Origin: Betaproteobacteria bacterium
Lineage (GTDB): Bacteria > Pseudomonadota > Gammaproteobacteria > Burkholderiales > Thiobacillaceae
Reading direction: 5' to 3'
NCBI GenBank assembly: GCA_016219425.1
Contig: JACRNB010000007.1
Location: 1-64,000, forward strand
Length of the DNA stretch: 64,000 bases
The notes under the pieces were generated by a model. The model was not told the DNA's origin and did no database searches. It worked only from the letters and a program-made list of their open reading frames with translations. Of the stretch, positions 1-9,487 are shown piece by piece; the first letter of the stretch is position 1, and every line of letters starts with the position of its first letter. The position numbers were made by a program, and so were the translations under genes.

Positions 1-1
1 C

Positions 2-151
2 ATCGAGATGGCCAACGCAGCCCTGATCGCCCAACAGGTAGACCTGCTGATTCAAGACATGGCCAGCTACGCCCCGCCCCCCATGCATGAAACCAGCCTG
101 CCGGCGCAGTACCGGCCCATTTATGAAAGCGTGCTGGCGGTGGGGCTGTGA
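2..151 (+). CDS. C-terminal end of an unidentified protein (partial)
   Basis: An open frame enters from the left edge and stops with TGA at 149-151, giving about 49 residues that contain the segments LIAQQVDLLIQDMASYAPPP and ETSLPAQYRPIYESVLAVGL. I do not recognise a family. It is followed by a REP cluster and then a HlyD-type secretion adaptor on the same strand, so it could belong to a type I secretion locus, but nothing in the 49 residues proves that. The reading frame is supported by its clean run to the window edge and by the repeats starting right after the stop. Confidence 0.45.
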   Translation: MEMANAALIAQQVDLLIQDMASYAPPPMHETSLPAQYRPIYESVLAVGL

Positions 152-165
152 GGAGCGCGACACCT

Positions 166-568
166 GTAGGAGCCCGGCTGTGCCGGGCGATCAACGTTGC
201 GCCCGTGCGAGCCGGCTTATCGCCCGGCGCAGCCGGGCTCCTACGACAACAAGGTCTGCGCCTTCATTCGTGTGGCCGGCGCATGACCACGCACCAGCGG
301 CAAAACCGGAACGAGCGCACCCCCTGTAGGAGCCCGGCTGTGCCGGGCGATAGCGACCTGCGGCCGGAGCGAGCCGGCTTATCGCCCGGCGCAGCCGGGC
401 TCCTACAACAACAAGGTCTGCGCCTTCATTCGTGTGACCGGCGCATGACCACGCGCCGACAACAGAACCGAAACGAGCGCACCCCCTGTAGGAGCCCGGC
501 TATGCCGGGCGATAGCAACCTACGGCCAGCGCGAGCAGGCTTATCGCCCGGCATAGCCGGGCTCCTAC
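166..568. repeat. Cluster of three tandem REP pairs (REPIN-like) with conserved spacers
   Basis: Three near-identical palindromic pairs lie at 166-244, 326-406 and 488-568. Each begins GTAGGAGCCCGGCT, has a second arm CCGGGCGAT, and is mirrored after a short divergent centre by ATCGCCCGG...CCGGGCTCCTAC. The DNA between pairs (for example 'aaggtctgcgccttcattcg') is also repeated, so the whole unit recurs with a period of about 160-162 bp. A 5' GTAG followed by a hairpin is the classic form of REP sequences mobilised by RAYT transposases; paired inverted REPs are called REPINs or BIMEs. No gene is credible in 152-610. The short frames there simply translate the repeats. Confidence 0.85.
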
Positions 569-610
569 AGGACTGCGCTTGCGCATGATTTACCCGGAGG
601 CATACAAAAA

Positions 611-2026
611 ATGAAATTTGCCGCGTTCATCGAACTTCTCAAACGCTATGTCCGGGTAACGCGCCTGGCCTGGGGCGAGCGCGCTGCGCACGAGGGGCCG
701 CGTCTGGAACCGCATGAGGCGGAGTTTCTGCCCGCTGCCCTGGCCCTGCGTGATTCGCCCATACACCCGGCCCCGCGCGTGCTCGCCTGGGTGCTGTTGT
801 CCCTCATCGGGGTGACGCTGGTCTGGTCGATCTTCGGTCAGATCGACATCGTTGCGACGGCTCAGGGCAAGTTCATCCCGGATGACCGTTCCAAGGTGGT
901 GCAGCCCATGGAGACTGCCGTGGTGCGGGCGATTCATGTGCGCGATGGGCAAGTGGTCAAGGCGGGCGAGTTGCTGATTGAACTGGATGCCACGGAGACC
1001 CGGGCCGAGAACATCCGGGTGGGCGAGGCGCATCTGGCTTCACGTCTGGAGTCGGCCCGGGCGCAGGCCTTGCTGGAGGCGATCCGACTGGAGTCGCCTC
1101 CGCGGTTGAGTCCGCTGGAATCGGTGGACTCCCTGCGTCTGGCGGCGGAGCAGCGCCTGTTGGAGGGGGAGTACGGCGCCTTGAGCGCCCGTCTGGCCCA
1201 ATTCGATGCCCAGATCCTGCGACGTGAGGCGGAATTGCGCGCCGTGGACGAAATGGTGGCGAAGCTCAGGGAGACCCTGCCCATTGTTCAGGCGCGGGCG
1301 CAGGACTATCAGCGTCTACTGAACGAGAACTTCGTCTCGCGCCACGGTTGGCTGGAAAAAGAACAGGCCCGCATTGAGCAGGAGCGGGATCTGGCGGCCC
1401 AGCGGGAAAAGCAGACGGAGTTGCGCACGGCCATCCAGGAAACCCGGCGCGAGCGGGCGGCTCTGGTGGCGGAGACCCGCCGCGCTACGCTGGACCGGCT
1501 GCATGAGGCGCAGAAACAGGCCGCTACCCTGTCGCAGGATCAGGTGAAGGCGGCCAACCGGGATCGCCTGACCCGCCTGATGGCGCCGGTTTCCGGCGTG
1601 GTGCAGCAACTGGCGGTGCATACCGTGGGGGGCGTGGTCACGCCCGCCCAACCCCTGCTGGTGATCGTGCCGGAGGAAAACCCTCTGGAGGTGGAGGCCT
1701 TTGTGCAGAACAAGGACATCGGTTTCGTGCGCGTGGGCCAGCCGGCGGAGGTCAAGGTGGAGACCTTCCCGTTCACCAAATACGGCGCGCTGCCGGGCGT
1801 CATCACCCAGATTTCTTCCGATGCGATTCAGGACGAGAAGATGGGGCTGGTGTACGCCGCGCGGGTGAAGCCCGAACGCACCAGTCTGGAGGTGGATGGC
1901 AAACGGGTGCGTCTGAGTCCCGGCATGGCCGTCACGGCGGAGATCAAGACCGGCCAGCGGCGCGCCATCGAGTTCTTTCTGACCCCGCTGCTGCAATACC
2001 AACAGGAAAGCCTGCGCGAGCGCTGA
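611..2026 (+). CDS. HlyD-family type I secretion periplasmic adaptor
   Basis: A 471-residue membrane fusion protein that would bridge an inner-membrane ABC exporter and an outer-membrane TolC channel. The N-terminal cytoplasmic tail (about 1-58) precedes one transmembrane helix (about 59-80, LAWVLLSLIGVTLVWSIFG). A biotinyl-lipoyl-like half (PMETAVVRAIHVRDGQVVKA), a long coiled coil rich in R/E/Q (about 150-310), the second lipoyl half (RLMAPVSGVVQQLAVHTVGG) and a beta-barrel region (VEAFVQNKDIGFVRVGQPAE) follow. The ATG at 611 has GGAGG at 596-600. The ABC transporter and TolC are not in the window; they may lie upstream. A REP cluster sits immediately before it and another REP pair 9 bp after its stop. 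Confidence 0.9.
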   Translation: MKFAAFIELLKRYVRVTRLAWGERAAHEGPRLEPHEAEFLPAALALRDSPIHPAPRVLAWVLLSLIGVTLVWSIFGQIDIVATAQGKFIPDDRSKVVQPMETAVVRAIHVRDGQVVKAGELLIELDATETRAENIRVGEAHLASRLESARAQALLEAIRLESPPRLSPLESVDSLRLAAEQRLLEGEYGALSARLAQFDAQILRREAELRAVDEMVAKLRETLPIVQARAQDYQRLLNENFVSRHGWLEKEQARIEQERDLAAQREKQTELRTAIQETRRERAALVAETRRATLDRLHEAQKQAATLSQDQVKAANRDRLTRLMAPVSGVVQQLAVHTVGGVVTPAQPLLVIVPEENPLEVEAFVQNKDIGFVRVGQPAEVKVETFPFTKYGALPGVITQISSDAIQDEKMGLVYAARVKPERTSLEVDGKRVRLSPGMAVTAEIKTGQRRAIEFFLTPLLQYQQESLRER

Positions 2027-2034
2027 CGCGCCTT

Positions 2035-2103
2035 GTAGGAGCCCGGCTATGCCGGGCGATGGCGGTGCGCGGGGGGGATCGCCCGGCGCAGCCGGGCTCC
2101 TAC
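2035..2103. repeat. REP pair (GTAGGAGCCCGGC family)
   Basis: Inverted pair GTAGGAGCCCGGCTATGCCGG...ATCGCCCGG...CCGGGCTCCTAC with a short centre, the same family as 166-568. It lies 9 bp after the hlyD-like stop codon, where its hairpins could also shape the 3' end of that transcript. Confidence 0.85.
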
Positions 2104-2165
2104 GGGGGGGTCGGGGGCGCTCGTCAGGACGTAACGTTCGCCGAGTCCCTACAGAGGGTTTCGCC

Positions 2166-2195
2166 TTGCCCGCCCTGCCCCGCCGCTGCTAGAAT
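2166..2195 (+). promoter_or_regulatory. Predicted sigma-70 promoter of rpsB
   Basis: TTGCCC at 2166-2171 and TAGAAT at 2190-2195 are separated by 18 bp, with an extended -10 TG at 2187-2188. The start point would fall near 2202, giving an untranslated leader of about 125 nt before rpsB, as expected for a strongly expressed ribosomal-protein operon. Confidence 0.6.
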
Positions 2196-2205
2196 CCGCG
2201 CCGCT

Positions 2206-2236
2206 CCGGCCCGGCTTTCTGCCGGGTCGGCGTTTT
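2206..2236 (+). promoter_or_regulatory. Hairpin in the rpsB leader, terminator-like
   Basis: CCGGCCCGGC (2206-2215) pairs with GCCGGGTCGG (2221-2230), including one G-U pair, around the loop TTTCT, and is followed by CG and TTTT (2233-2236). It lies at the very 5' end of the predicted transcript. It could be an attenuator, a 5' stabilising stem, or part of an S2 feedback structure of the kind known for rpsB leaders in other proteobacteria; the sequence alone does not decide. Confidence 0.4.
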
Positions 2237-2326
2237 CACCCTCCAAAATCCTCACATCCGCCTTGTTAAGGTGCCTGTTCATCAGGTTCTTGCGGATGGT
2301 GGTTCAACCTTAACCAAGGAATCAAT

Positions 2327-3073
2327 ATGTCCGTGACCATGCGTCAAATGCTGGAGGCCGGTGTTCATTTCGGCCATCAAACCCGTTACTGGAACCCGAG
2401 GATGGCCCCGTTCATCTTCGGTCATCGCAACAAGATCCACATCATCAACCTGGAAAAGACCCTGCCGATGTTCGGCGAGGCCGCCAAGTTCGCGCGCCAG
2501 CTGGCTTCCAACCGGGGTTCCATCCTGTTCGTCGGCACCAAGCGCCAGGCGCGCGAGATCATGGGTGAAGAGGCTACCCGTTGCGGCATGCCTTACATCT
2601 CCCACCGCTGGCTGGGCGGCATGCTGACCAACTTCAAGACCGTGAAGCAGTCGGTCAAGCGCATGAAGGACATGGAAGTCCAACTGGCCGACGCCACCCT
2701 GTCCAAGAAGGAAGCCCTGCGCATGCAGCGCGAGTACGACAAGCTGGTGCAGAGCCTGGGCGGCATCAAGGAAATGGACCGCCTGCCCGACGCCCTGTTC
2801 GTGGTGGACGTGGGTTACCAGAAGATCGCCATCACCGAGGCCAACAAGCTGGGTATCCCCGTGATCGGCGTGGTGGACACCAACAACACGCCCGAGGGCG
2901 TGGATTATGTGATCCCCGGCAATGATGACGCTGCCCGCGCCATCCTCCTGTATGCCCGCGGTCTGGCTGACTCCATCCTGGAAGGCAAGGCCAACGTGAT
3001 CGAGGAAATGGTCGCCGCCAGTACCGACGAGTACGTCGAAGTGGAAGACGCTGGCGAAGCGGCTGCCCAGTAA
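2327..3073 (+). CDS. rpsB: 30S ribosomal protein S2
   Basis: A 248-residue ribosomal protein uS2, which joins the 30S subunit late in assembly and is needed for S1 binding. The start [20 protein letters not shown] and the segment [20 protein letters not shown] are hallmarks of S2, and the length is normal. The ATG follows AAGGA in the context 'aaccaaggaatcaat'. It heads the classic rpsB-tsf-pyrH-frr cluster. A predicted promoter and a leader hairpin precede it, and an intrinsic terminator separates it from tsf, so S2 is probably made in excess over the downstream proteins. Confidence 0.98.
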   Translation: MSVTMRQMLEAGVHFGHQTRYWNPRMAPFIFGHRNKIHIINLEKTLPMFGEAAKFARQLASNRGSILFVGTKRQAREIMGEEATRCGMPYISHRWLGGMLTNFKTVKQSVKRMKDMEVQLADATLSKKEALRMQREYDKLVQSLGGIKEMDRLPDALFVVDVGYQKIAITEANKLGIPVIGVVDTNNTPEGVDYVIPGNDDAARAILLYARGLADSILEGKANVIEEMVAASTDEYVEVEDAGEAAAQ

Positions 3074-3114
3074 TACACCGGGGAGGCCGACGCTTCCCCG
3101 TTACGAATTCTTTA

Positions 3115-3138
3115 CGCCCCGGCCATCGGGGCGTTTTT
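3115..3138 (+). terminator. Intrinsic terminator/attenuator between rpsB and tsf
   Basis: CGCCCCG (3115-3121), loop GCCAT, CGGGGCG (3127-3133), then TTTTT (3134-3138). The perfect 7-bp GC stem and T-tract sit in the 87-bp rpsB-tsf gap. Partial termination here would lower tsf and pyrH transcription relative to rpsB, as described for the E. coli operon. Confidence 0.8.
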
Positions 3139-3160
3139 ACAGACTTTCAGGAGATACAAA

Positions 3161-4033
3161 ATGGCTGAAATCACCGCCTCCATGGTGAAGGAACTGCGCG
3201 AGCGCACCGACGCGCCCATGATGGATTGCAAGAAGGCCCTGACCGAGGCCGAGGGCGACATGCAGAAGGCGGAAGAGATCCTGCGCGTCCGCTTCGGCAA
3301 CAAGGCCGCCAAGAGCGCCGGTCGTGTCGCCGCCGAGGGCGTGGTGGCCATTGCCATCGCCGCCGACGGCAAGTCCGCCGCCATGGTGGAAGTGAACTGC
3401 GAGACCGACTTCGTGGCCAAGAACGATGACTTCCTGGCCCTGACCGGCGCCCTGGCCGACATGGTGCTGAACCAGAACCCCGCCGATGTGGCCGCCCTTT
3501 CCGCCCTGCCCTACAACGGCAAGAGCGTGGAAGAGACCCGCACCGAGCTGGTGGGCAAGATCGGCGAGAACATGAGCATTCGCCGCTTCGTGCGTCTGGC
3601 CGCCGTCGGCAAGTTCGCCAGCTACATCCACGGCAAGAAGATCGGCGTACTGGTGGACATCGCCGGTGACGAGGCGCTGGCCAAGGACATCGCCATGCAC
3701 ATCGCCGCCTCCAAGCCCAAGTCGCTGGACGCCTCCGGCGTGTCGCAAGACCTGATCGACACCGAGCGCCGCGTCGCCATCGAGAAGGCCAAGGAAGCCG
3801 GCAAGCCGGAAGCCATGCTGGAGAAGATCGCCGAGGGCACCGTGCAGAAGTTCCTGAAGGAAGTCACCCTGTTGTCCCAGGCCTTCGTCAAGGATGACAA
3901 GCAGACCGTGGAGCAGGTGCTCAAGTCCAAGGCCTCCCAGTGCCATGGCTTCAGCATGTTCGTGGTGGGCGAGGGCATCGAAAAGAAGGTGACCGACTTC
4001 GCCGCGGAAGTGGCCGCCGCCTCCAAGGTCTGA
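3161..4033 (+). CDS. tsf: Translation elongation factor Ts
   Basis: A 290-residue EF-Ts, the guanine-nucleotide exchange factor that regenerates EF-Tu-GTP. The N-terminal UBA-like segment contains [20 protein letters not shown], and the core carries [19 protein letters not shown], the EF-Ts signature region. The length is typical. The ATG at 3161 follows the ribosome site 'caggag'. It lies between rpsB and pyrH, downstream of an intrinsic terminator, and is followed after only 6 bp by pyrH, so these two are probably co-transcribed. Confidence 0.98.
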   Translation: MAEITASMVKELRERTDAPMMDCKKALTEAEGDMQKAEEILRVRFGNKAAKSAGRVAAEGVVAIAIAADGKSAAMVEVNCETDFVAKNDDFLALTGALADMVLNQNPADVAALSALPYNGKSVEETRTELVGKIGENMSIRRFVRLAAVGKFASYIHGKKIGVLVDIAGDEALAKDIAMHIAASKPKSLDASGVSQDLIDTERRVAIEKAKEAGKPEAMLEKIAEGTVQKFLKEVTLLSQAFVKDDKQTVEQVLKSKASQCHGFSMFVVGEGIEKKVTDFAAEVAAASKV

Positions 4034-4039
4034 GCCGCC

Positions 4040-4756
4040 ATGGCCGAGCCGATCCAGCGCGTCCTGTTGAAGCTCTCGGGCGAGGCCCTGATGGGGCCGG
4101 ACGCCTTTGGTTACCACGCCGAGACGATGGTCGGCATGGTCGCCCAGATCAAGGAAGTGGCTGAACTGGGCATCCAGGTCGGCATCGTGGTCGGCGGCGG
4201 CAACCTGTTTCGGGGCGCCACCGGGGCGCTGTCGGGCATGAATCGCGCCACGGCGGATTCCATGGGCATGCTGGCCACGGTGATGAACGCCCTGGCGCTG
4301 AAGGACGCCCTCCAGGCCGCCGGGGTGGATGCCCGGATGCAGACCGCCGTGCCCATCGGGCATGTCGGCGAGCCGTTCGAGCGGGATTCCGCCGTGCGCC
4401 ACCTGGAAGCGGGCCGCGTGGTGATCTTCGGCGGCGGCACCGGCAACCCCTTCTTCACCACCGATACCGCCTCCGCCCTGCGCGGCGCGGAGATCGGCGC
4501 GGACTTGATGCTCAAGGCCACCAAGGTGGATGGCGTGTACACCGCCGACCCCAAGAAAGACCCGACGGCCACCCGCTACGAAAGCCTGACCTTCGACGAG
4601 GCCATTGCGAAGAATCTGGGGGTGCTCGATACCGCCGCCTTCGCCCTGTGCCGTGAACAGAAGCTGCCCCTGGTGGTGTTCAACATCTTCAAACCGGGCG
4701 CATTGAAGCGCGTGGTGCTGGGCGATGCGACCGAAGGCACGCGCGTTGTGTTGTAA
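4040..4756 (+). CDS. pyrH: UMP kinase
   Basis: A 238-residue bacterial uridylate kinase converting UMP to UDP in the cytosol. It belongs to the amino-acid-kinase fold, not the eukaryotic NMP-kinase fold. The phosphate-binding start [13 protein letters not shown], the segment [11 protein letters not shown] and the nucleotide-site segment [17 protein letters not shown] are all present. Length and order are those of the conserved tsf-pyrH-frr cluster. It starts 6 bp after tsf. Confidence 0.98.
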   Translation: MAEPIQRVLLKLSGEALMGPDAFGYHAETMVGMVAQIKEVAELGIQVGIVVGGGNLFRGATGALSGMNRATADSMGMLATVMNALALKDALQAAGVDARMQTAVPIGHVGEPFERDSAVRHLEAGRVVIFGGGTGNPFFTTDTASALRGAEIGADLMLKATKVDGVYTADPKKDPTATRYESLTFDEAIAKNLGVLDTAAFALCREQKLPLVVFNIFKPGALKRVVLGDATEGTRVVL

Positions 4757-4771
4757 ATCAAGGAGATATGC

Positions 4772-5329
4772 ATGATCGCCGACATCAAGAAATCCGCTGA
4801 AGACAAGATGAAGAAGTCGGTTGAAGCCCTGAGGGTGGATTTCGGCAAGGTGCGCACCGGGCGCGCGCACGCCGGCATCCTCGACCACGTCAAGGTGGAC
4901 TACTACGGCAGCCCCATGCCGGTGAACCAGGTGGCCAACATCACGGTGATGGACGCCCATACCCTGGGTGTGCAGCCGTGGGAAAAGAACATGTTGCAGA
5001 AGGTTGAAAAAGCCATACGCGACGCGGACTTAGGGCTGAATCCTGCATCAATGGGTGAACTTATTCGCGTGCCCATGCCCCCCCTTACCGAGGAGCGCCG
5101 CAAGGAGCTGGTGAAGATGGTCAAGGGCGAGGCGGAGAACGGCAAGGTGGCGGTGCGCAACATCCGCCGCGACGCCATCGCGCATCTGAAAGACTTGCTC
5201 AAGAAGCACGAAATCAGCGAGGACGACGAACGTCGCGCCTCCGACGAGATCCAGAAGCTCACCGACAAGCACATCGCCGAGATGGACAAGGTGCTGGCGG
5301 ACAAGGAAAAGGATCTGATGGCGGTGTGA
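4772..5329 (+). CDS. frr: Ribosome recycling factor
   Basis: A 185-residue RRF, which with EF-G splits post-termination ribosomes. The segments [21 protein letters not shown] and [19 protein letters not shown] are diagnostic. It is 15 bp downstream of pyrH with 'aaggagatatgc' as ribosome site. The stop is followed within 10 bp by an 89-bp inverted-repeat element that separates it from uppS. Confidence 0.98.
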   Translation: MIADIKKSAEDKMKKSVEALRVDFGKVRTGRAHAGILDHVKVDYYGSPMPVNQVANITVMDAHTLGVQPWEKNMLQKVEKAIRDADLGLNPASMGELIRVPMPPLTEERRKELVKMVKGEAENGKVAVRNIRRDAIAHLKDLLKKHEISEDDERRASDEIQKLTDKHIAEMDKVLADKEKDLMAV

Positions 5330-5337
5330 CCGCCGTC

Positions 5338-5426
5338 CGTCATTCCCGCGAAAGCGGGAATCCAGTCCTCACTTCTGTGAAAAAATCCGTCGAACAAACT
5401 GGATTCCCGCCTTCGCGGGAATGACG
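5338..5426. repeat. Inverted-repeat element with 28-bp arms between frr and uppS
   Basis: The left arm, 5338-5365 (CGTCATTCCCGCGAAAGCGG...CCAG), is the reverse complement of the right arm, 5399-5426, with one mismatch, around a 33-bp AT-richer centre. Each arm is itself a small hairpin (ATTCCCGC...GCGGGAAT). It is a different family from the GTAGGAGCCCGGC REPs. The right end contains an ATG (5421) in frame with uppS. It interrupts the frr-uppS operon and could form one large cruciform or transcript stem. Confidence 0.85.
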
Positions 5427-5441
5427 AATCTCCCCCCTCCC

Positions 5442-6194
5442 ATGCTCAAACGCTTCTTCAGCTCCACCGCCACCCTGCCGGAATCGGCGGCGGTGCCGCG
5501 CCATATCGCCGTGATCATGGACGGCAACGGTCGCTGGGCGAAAAAGCGCCTGATGCCGCGCGTGGCCGGGCATGCCGTGGGGGTGGAACGGGTGCGCGAC
5601 ATCGTCAAGGCCTGCGGCGACCGGGGGGTGGAGTACCTCACCCTGTTCGCCTTCAGCTCTGAGAACTGGCGTCGCCCGCAGGAAGAAGTCAGCCGCCTGA
5701 TGGAACTCTTCGTCATGGCGCTGGAGCGGGAGGTGGAGAAGATGCACCGCAACGGCGTGCGCCTGCGCGTGGTGGGCGACCTCTCCCGTTTTAACGAACG
5801 CCTGCGCGAGCTCATCGCCCAGGGCGAGGCGCGCACGGCGGACAACGAGAAGCTGACCCTGACGGTGTGCGCCAATTACGGCGGTCGCTGGGACATCCTC
5901 AACGCCGTCAACACCTGGATGAAGGCCCACCCCGGCGCGACCGAGATCAGCGAAGACGCCCTCTCCGCCTACCTCTGCCTGCCCTACGCGCCGGAGCCGG
6001 ATCTGTTCATCCGCACCGGCGGCGAGCAGCGCATCAGCAACTTCCTGCTCTGGCAACTGGCCTATTCCGAACTGTATTTCACCGACACCCTGTGGCCGGA
6101 TTTCGATGCCGCCGCGCTGGATCTGGCCATTGCCTCCTATCAGAAACGCGAGCGACGCTTTGGCCGCACCAGCGAACAGCTCGTCCAACCTTAA
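5442..6194 (+). CDS. uppS: Isoprenyl (undecaprenyl) diphosphate synthase
   Basis: A cis-prenyltransferase that extends farnesyl diphosphate to C55 undecaprenyl diphosphate, the lipid carrier for peptidoglycan and O-antigen. The catalytic segment [15 protein letters not shown] is near the N terminus; FSSENWRRP and [20 protein letters not shown] close the active site. I chose the ATG at 5442 (MLKRFFSS), giving 250 residues. An in-frame ATG at 5421 lies inside the right arm of the preceding repeat and would add seven poorly conserved-looking residues. Neither has a strong ribosome site. It is followed by cdsA with overlap. Confidence 0.95.
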   Translation: MLKRFFSSTATLPESAAVPRHIAVIMDGNGRWAKKRLMPRVAGHAVGVERVRDIVKACGDRGVEYLTLFAFSSENWRRPQEEVSRLMELFVMALEREVEKMHRNGVRLRVVGDLSRFNERLRELIAQGEARTADNEKLTLTVCANYGGRWDILNAVNTWMKAHPGATEISEDALSAYLCLPYAPEPDLFIRTGGEQRISNFLLWQLAYSELYFTDTLWPDFDAAALDLAIASYQKRERRFGRTSEQLVQP

Positions 6195-6969
6195 ATCCCG
6201 CGTTCTCACCGGGCTGCTTCTGGGCGGGGTTTTCCTCGCCGCGCTGCTCCTGCTGCCCACCTTCCACTGGGGCCTCCTCATGTACGCCATCGTGGCGCTG
6301 GGAGGCTGGGAATGGGCCGGATTGCTCAAACTCCCCGCCCCCGCCCGGCTGGCCTACGCCCTCTCCATCCCCATCATGGCCGCCGCCCTGGGAGCGTTGC
6401 CCGCGCTGGCCGTATTCATCCCGCTGGCCGTGTTCTGGCTGCTTCTGGTTCCGCTCTGGCTGAACCGGCTCTGGCCCCTGCCCTTCGGACCCTGGGGCCT
6501 GCTGCTGGGCTGGGTCATCCTCGCCCCCACCGGCATCGCCGCCATCGAACTGCACCGCGCCTCGCCCAACCTGGTGCTGGGCGCCATCCTCCTGGCGGTG
6601 ATCGCCGACAGCGGCGCCTACTTCACCGGACGTCTGTTCGGTCGCCGCAAACTGGCCCCCGCCATCAGCCCCGGCAAGACCTGGGAAGGAGCGCTGGGCG
6701 CCGCCGCCGCTGTCGCCCTGTACGCCCTGGCGGTATCCGCAGGCGTGCCGGAATGCAGTCTGGGCTGCCTGGGCGGAGTGGAAGCGGTCGCCCTGATCCT
6801 GTTCGTCGCCAGCGTGCTGGGCGACCTGTTTGAAAGCCATGCCAAACGCCAGGCCGGGATCAAAGACAGCGGCGACTGGCTGCCCGGCCACGGCGGCGTG
6901 CTGGACCGCGCCGACAGCCTCAGCGCCGTGCTGCCCCTGGCTTACCTGTTCTGGATGTGGATGTCATGA
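6160..6969 (+). CDS. cdsA: Phosphatidate cytidylyltransferase
   Basis: An integral-membrane CDP-diacylglycerol synthase (CTP plus phosphatidate), the branch point for all phospholipids. Several hydrophobic helices and the C-terminal CDS signature ([20 protein letters not shown], then [16 protein letters not shown]) are clear. The start is uncertain: the protein proper begins around [13 protein letters not shown]. The only ATG is at 6106, deep in uppS; a TTG at 6160 gives a shorter and more typical N terminus, so I used it. Either way it overlaps uppS. The 3' end overlaps dxr at ATGTCATGA. Confidence 0.93.
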   Translation: MAAPANSSSNLKSRVLTGLLLGGVFLAALLLLPTFHWGLLMYAIVALGGWEWAGLLKLPAPARLAYALSIPIMAAALGALPALAVFIPLAVFWLLLVPLWLNRLWPLPFGPWGLLLGWVILAPTGIAAIELHRASPNLVLGAILLAVIADSGAYFTGRLFGRRKLAPAISPGKTWEGALGAAAAVALYALAVSAGVPECSLGCLGGVEAVALILFVASVLGDLFESHAKRQAGIKDSGDWLPGHGGVLDRADSLSAVLPLAYLFWMWMS

Positions 6970-8141
6970 CCCTACGCAATCTCACCATCCTGGGCGCCAC
7001 CGGCACCATCGGCGTCAACACGCTGGACGTGGTGGCGCGCCACCCCGACCGCTTCCGCGTCATCGCCCTCAGCGGCCAGAACCAGGTCGCCAAGCTGGCG
7101 CAACAGTGCCGTCAATTCCAGCCCCGCTACGCCGTGGTGCTGGATGCCGGCAAGGCAAAGGAACTCGATAGCCTGCTGGCAGGGACCGGCACCGAGGTGC
7201 TGGTGGGCATGGAGGCGCTGGAATGGGTGAGCGCCCTGCCCGAGGTGGACAGCGTCATGGCCGCCATCGTCGGCGCCGCCGGCCTGCGCCCTGCCCTCGC
7301 CGCCGCCCGCGCCGGCAAGCGCGTGCTGCTGGCCAACAAGGAAACCCTCGTGATGGCGGGCCGCTTCTTCATGCAGGCGGTGCAGGAGCACAGGGCGACC
7401 CTGCTGCCCATCGACTCGGAGCACAACGCGGTATTCCAGTCCATGCCGGCGGGCTACGACGGCAATCTGGCGGGCCACGGCGTGCGCCGCATCCTGCTTA
7501 CCGCCTCGGGCGGGCCGTTCCGCACCCGCGCCGTGGAGACCCTGAAAGACGTCACGCCGGAACAGGCTGTGGCGCACCCCAACTGGGTCATGGGCAAGAA
7601 GATCTCGGTGGACTCCGCCACGATGATGAACAAGGGCCTGGAGGTGATCGAGGCGCGCTGGCTGTTCAACGCCCGCCCCGAGCAGATCGAGGTGGTGATC
7701 CACCCGCAAAGCATCGTCCACAGCATGGTCGAGTACCTGGACGGTTCGGTCCTGGCGCAGCTCTCCAACCCGGACATGCGCACCCCCATCGCCCACTCGC
7801 TGGCCTATCCCGACCGTATCGAGGCAGGGGTGAACTGGCTGGACCTGGCGAAGATCGGCGGCCTCACCTTCGAGGCCCCGGATTTCGCGCGCTTCCCCTG
7901 CCTCAAGCTGGCCTATCACGCGCTGGAAGCAGGCGGCGCGGCCCCGGCCATCCTCAACGCGGCCAATGAAGAAGCGGTGGCCGCCTTCCTGGATCATCGC
8001 CTGCCCTACCTGGGCATCGCCGCCACGCTGGAGACGGTGCTGGAAGGCCTCTCGGATCTGGCGGCGGAGAGTTTGGATGACCTGATGGAGGCGGACGCCG
8101 CCGCCCGCCGGGCCGCACGCGCGTTGATCCCCGCTTCATGA
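6966..8141 (+). CDS. dxr: 1-deoxy-D-xylulose 5-phosphate reductoisomerase
   Basis: The second enzyme of the MEP isoprenoid pathway (DXP to MEP, NADPH-dependent), which supplies the precursors used by the nearby uppS product. The 391-residue protein starts [16 protein letters not shown] (nucleotide binding). It has [11 protein letters not shown], the metal-binding DSEHNAVFQ segment, SGGPFR, and [20 protein letters not shown]. The start at 6966 overlaps the cdsA stop (ATGA); an in-frame ATG at 6957 is less likely. It ends overlapping rseP by ATGA. Confidence 0.97.
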   Translation: MTLRNLTILGATGTIGVNTLDVVARHPDRFRVIALSGQNQVAKLAQQCRQFQPRYAVVLDAGKAKELDSLLAGTGTEVLVGMEALEWVSALPEVDSVMAAIVGAAGLRPALAAARAGKRVLLANKETLVMAGRFFMQAVQEHRATLLPIDSEHNAVFQSMPAGYDGNLAGHGVRRILLTASGGPFRTRAVETLKDVTPEQAVAHPNWVMGKKISVDSATMMNKGLEVIEARWLFNARPEQIEVVIHPQSIVHSMVEYLDGSVLAQLSNPDMRTPIAHSLAYPDRIEAGVNWLDLAKIGGLTFEAPDFARFPCLKLAYHALEAGGAAPAILNAANEEAVAAFLDHRLPYLGIAATLETVLEGLSDLAAESLDDLMEADAAARRAARALIPAS

Positions 8142-9487
8142 CCACGCTGCTGGCCTTTCTGGCCACCCTCGCCATCCTCATCTTCGTGCACGAGTACGGC
8201 CACTACCGGGTCGCACGTCTGGCCGGGGTGCGCGTGCTGCGTTTCTCCGTGGGCTTCGGCCCGGTGCTCGCCACCCGGCAGGACCGGCACGGTACGGAAT
8301 GGTCCCTCTCCGCCCTGCCCCTGGGCGGTTACGTGAAGATGCTGGATGAGCGCGAGGGCGAGGTGGCGCCGGACCAGTTGGCCTACGCCTTCAACCGCCA
8401 GAGCCTGGGCAAGCGCGCCGCCATCGTCGCCGCCGGCCCTCTGGCCAATTTCCTCCTGGCCATCCTGCTGCTCTGGGGTCTGAACCTGACCGGCATACCG
8501 GTGCTCAAGCCGGTGCTGGGCGAGCCCGCCCCCGCCAGCCCGGCGGCCTTGGCCGGGATCCGGGCGGGCGAGACGGTCGTCGCCATCAATGGCGAGAAAC
8601 CCGAGAGTTGGCAGGACATGCACCTGCTGCTGCTCAAACATGCCTTTCGGGACGAACGTCTGCGTCTGGAAACGCAAGACCCTTCCGGCCATTTCGCCTA
8701 CCGCAACGTGATCGCACCGCCACGGGACGAGGCCTTCGAGCAATCGCCCATGAGCGTGCTGGGACTGACCCGGTATCTGCCCCCGGTGGAGGCCGTGATC
8801 GGCCAGCTTTCCCCCGATGGCGAGGGCCAGCGCGCGGGCCTGCGCCCCGGCGACAGGATTCGCGCCGTGGAGGGCGCGCCCACCGCCCATTGGGATGAGG
8901 TGGTGAAGAAGATTCGCGCTTCCGCGGACAAGCGCCTGGTCCTGCGCATCGAGCGTCAGGGACGGGAGATGGACTTGGCGCTCACTCCCAGACCCATCAC
9001 GGAAGGCGGCCAGGTGATCGGTCGCATCGGCGCCGCCCCCCGTATCGACCCTTCCGTGATGGAAACCCTACGTGGCGTGGCCCGCTATGGCGTGTGGGAT
9101 TCCCTGACGCGCGCCCTGGCCCGCACCTGGGAACTTTCCGCCTTCAGTCTGGAGATGATGGGACGCATGGTGATCGGCCAGGTCTCCCTGAAAAACCTGT
9201 CCGGCCCCATCACCATCGCCGACTATGCCGGCCAGTCGGCTCAGAGTGGCGCAGTGGCTTTCTTCTCGTTTCTCGCCCTTCTCAGCATCAGTCTGGCGGT
9301 GCTCAACCTGCTGCCCGTGCCGCTACTGGATGGGGGGCACTTGCTGTATTATTTCGCGGAGTTTTTGACCGGTCGGCCAGTCTCGGATCGCACCCAGGAA
9401 ATCGGGCAGAAGATCGGCATCAGCCTGCTGGCCACCCTCATGTTTTTCGCCCTTTATAACGACCTACAGCGTTTACTCGCCGGATGA
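8138..9487 (+). CDS. rseP: Site-2 protease RseP (sigma-E pathway zinc metalloprotease)
   Basis: A 449-residue intramembrane metalloprotease that cleaves anti-sigma factors and remnant signal peptides in the inner membrane. HEYGH in the first helix is the zinc HExxH motif, and [12 protein letters not shown] near the C terminus supplies the third ligand. Two PDZ regions lie in the middle (around [18 protein letters not shown] and [16 protein letters not shown]). It sits directly upstream of bamA, as in most beta- and gammaproteobacteria, linking envelope stress sensing with outer-membrane assembly. Overlaps join it to both neighbours. Confidence 0.96.
   Translation: MTTLLAFLATLAILIFVHEYGHYRVARLAGVRVLRFSVGFGPVLATRQDRHGTEWSLSALPLGGYVKMLDEREGEVAPDQLAYAFNRQSLGKRAAIVAAGPLANFLLAILLLWGLNLTGIPVLKPVLGEPAPASPAALAGIRAGETVVAINGEKPESWQDMHLLLLKHAFRDERLRLETQDPSGHFAYRNVIAPPRDEAFEQSPMSVLGLTRYLPPVEAVIGQLSPDGEGQRAGLRPGDRIRAVEGAPTAHWDEVVKKIRASADKRLVLRIERQGREMDLALTPRPITEGGQVIGRIGAAPRIDPSVMETLRGVARYGVWDSLTRALARTWELSAFSLEMMGRMVIGQVSLKNLSGPITIADYAGQSAQSGAVAFFSFLALLSISLAVLNLLPVPLLDGGHLLYYFAEFLTGRPVSDRTQEIGQKIGISLLATLMFFALYNDLQRLLAG

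Noticed and set aside
166-568. Possible CRISPR array
   Set aside because: The repeats are long palindromic pairs at about 160 bp with conserved spacers; a CRISPR array would have short repeats with unique spacers. No cas genes are present.
148-588. A 146-residue frame through the repeat cluster
   Set aside because: The translation is three copies of the REP unit (RSPAVPGD...AGLSPGAAGLL). It is a by-product of the repeats, with no independent start signal.
3137-4960. A 607-residue open frame on the minus strand
   Set aside because: It runs antisense to tsf and pyrH and is rich in His/Gly/Leu, the typical mirror of GC-rich coding DNA. No domain or ribosome site is seen.
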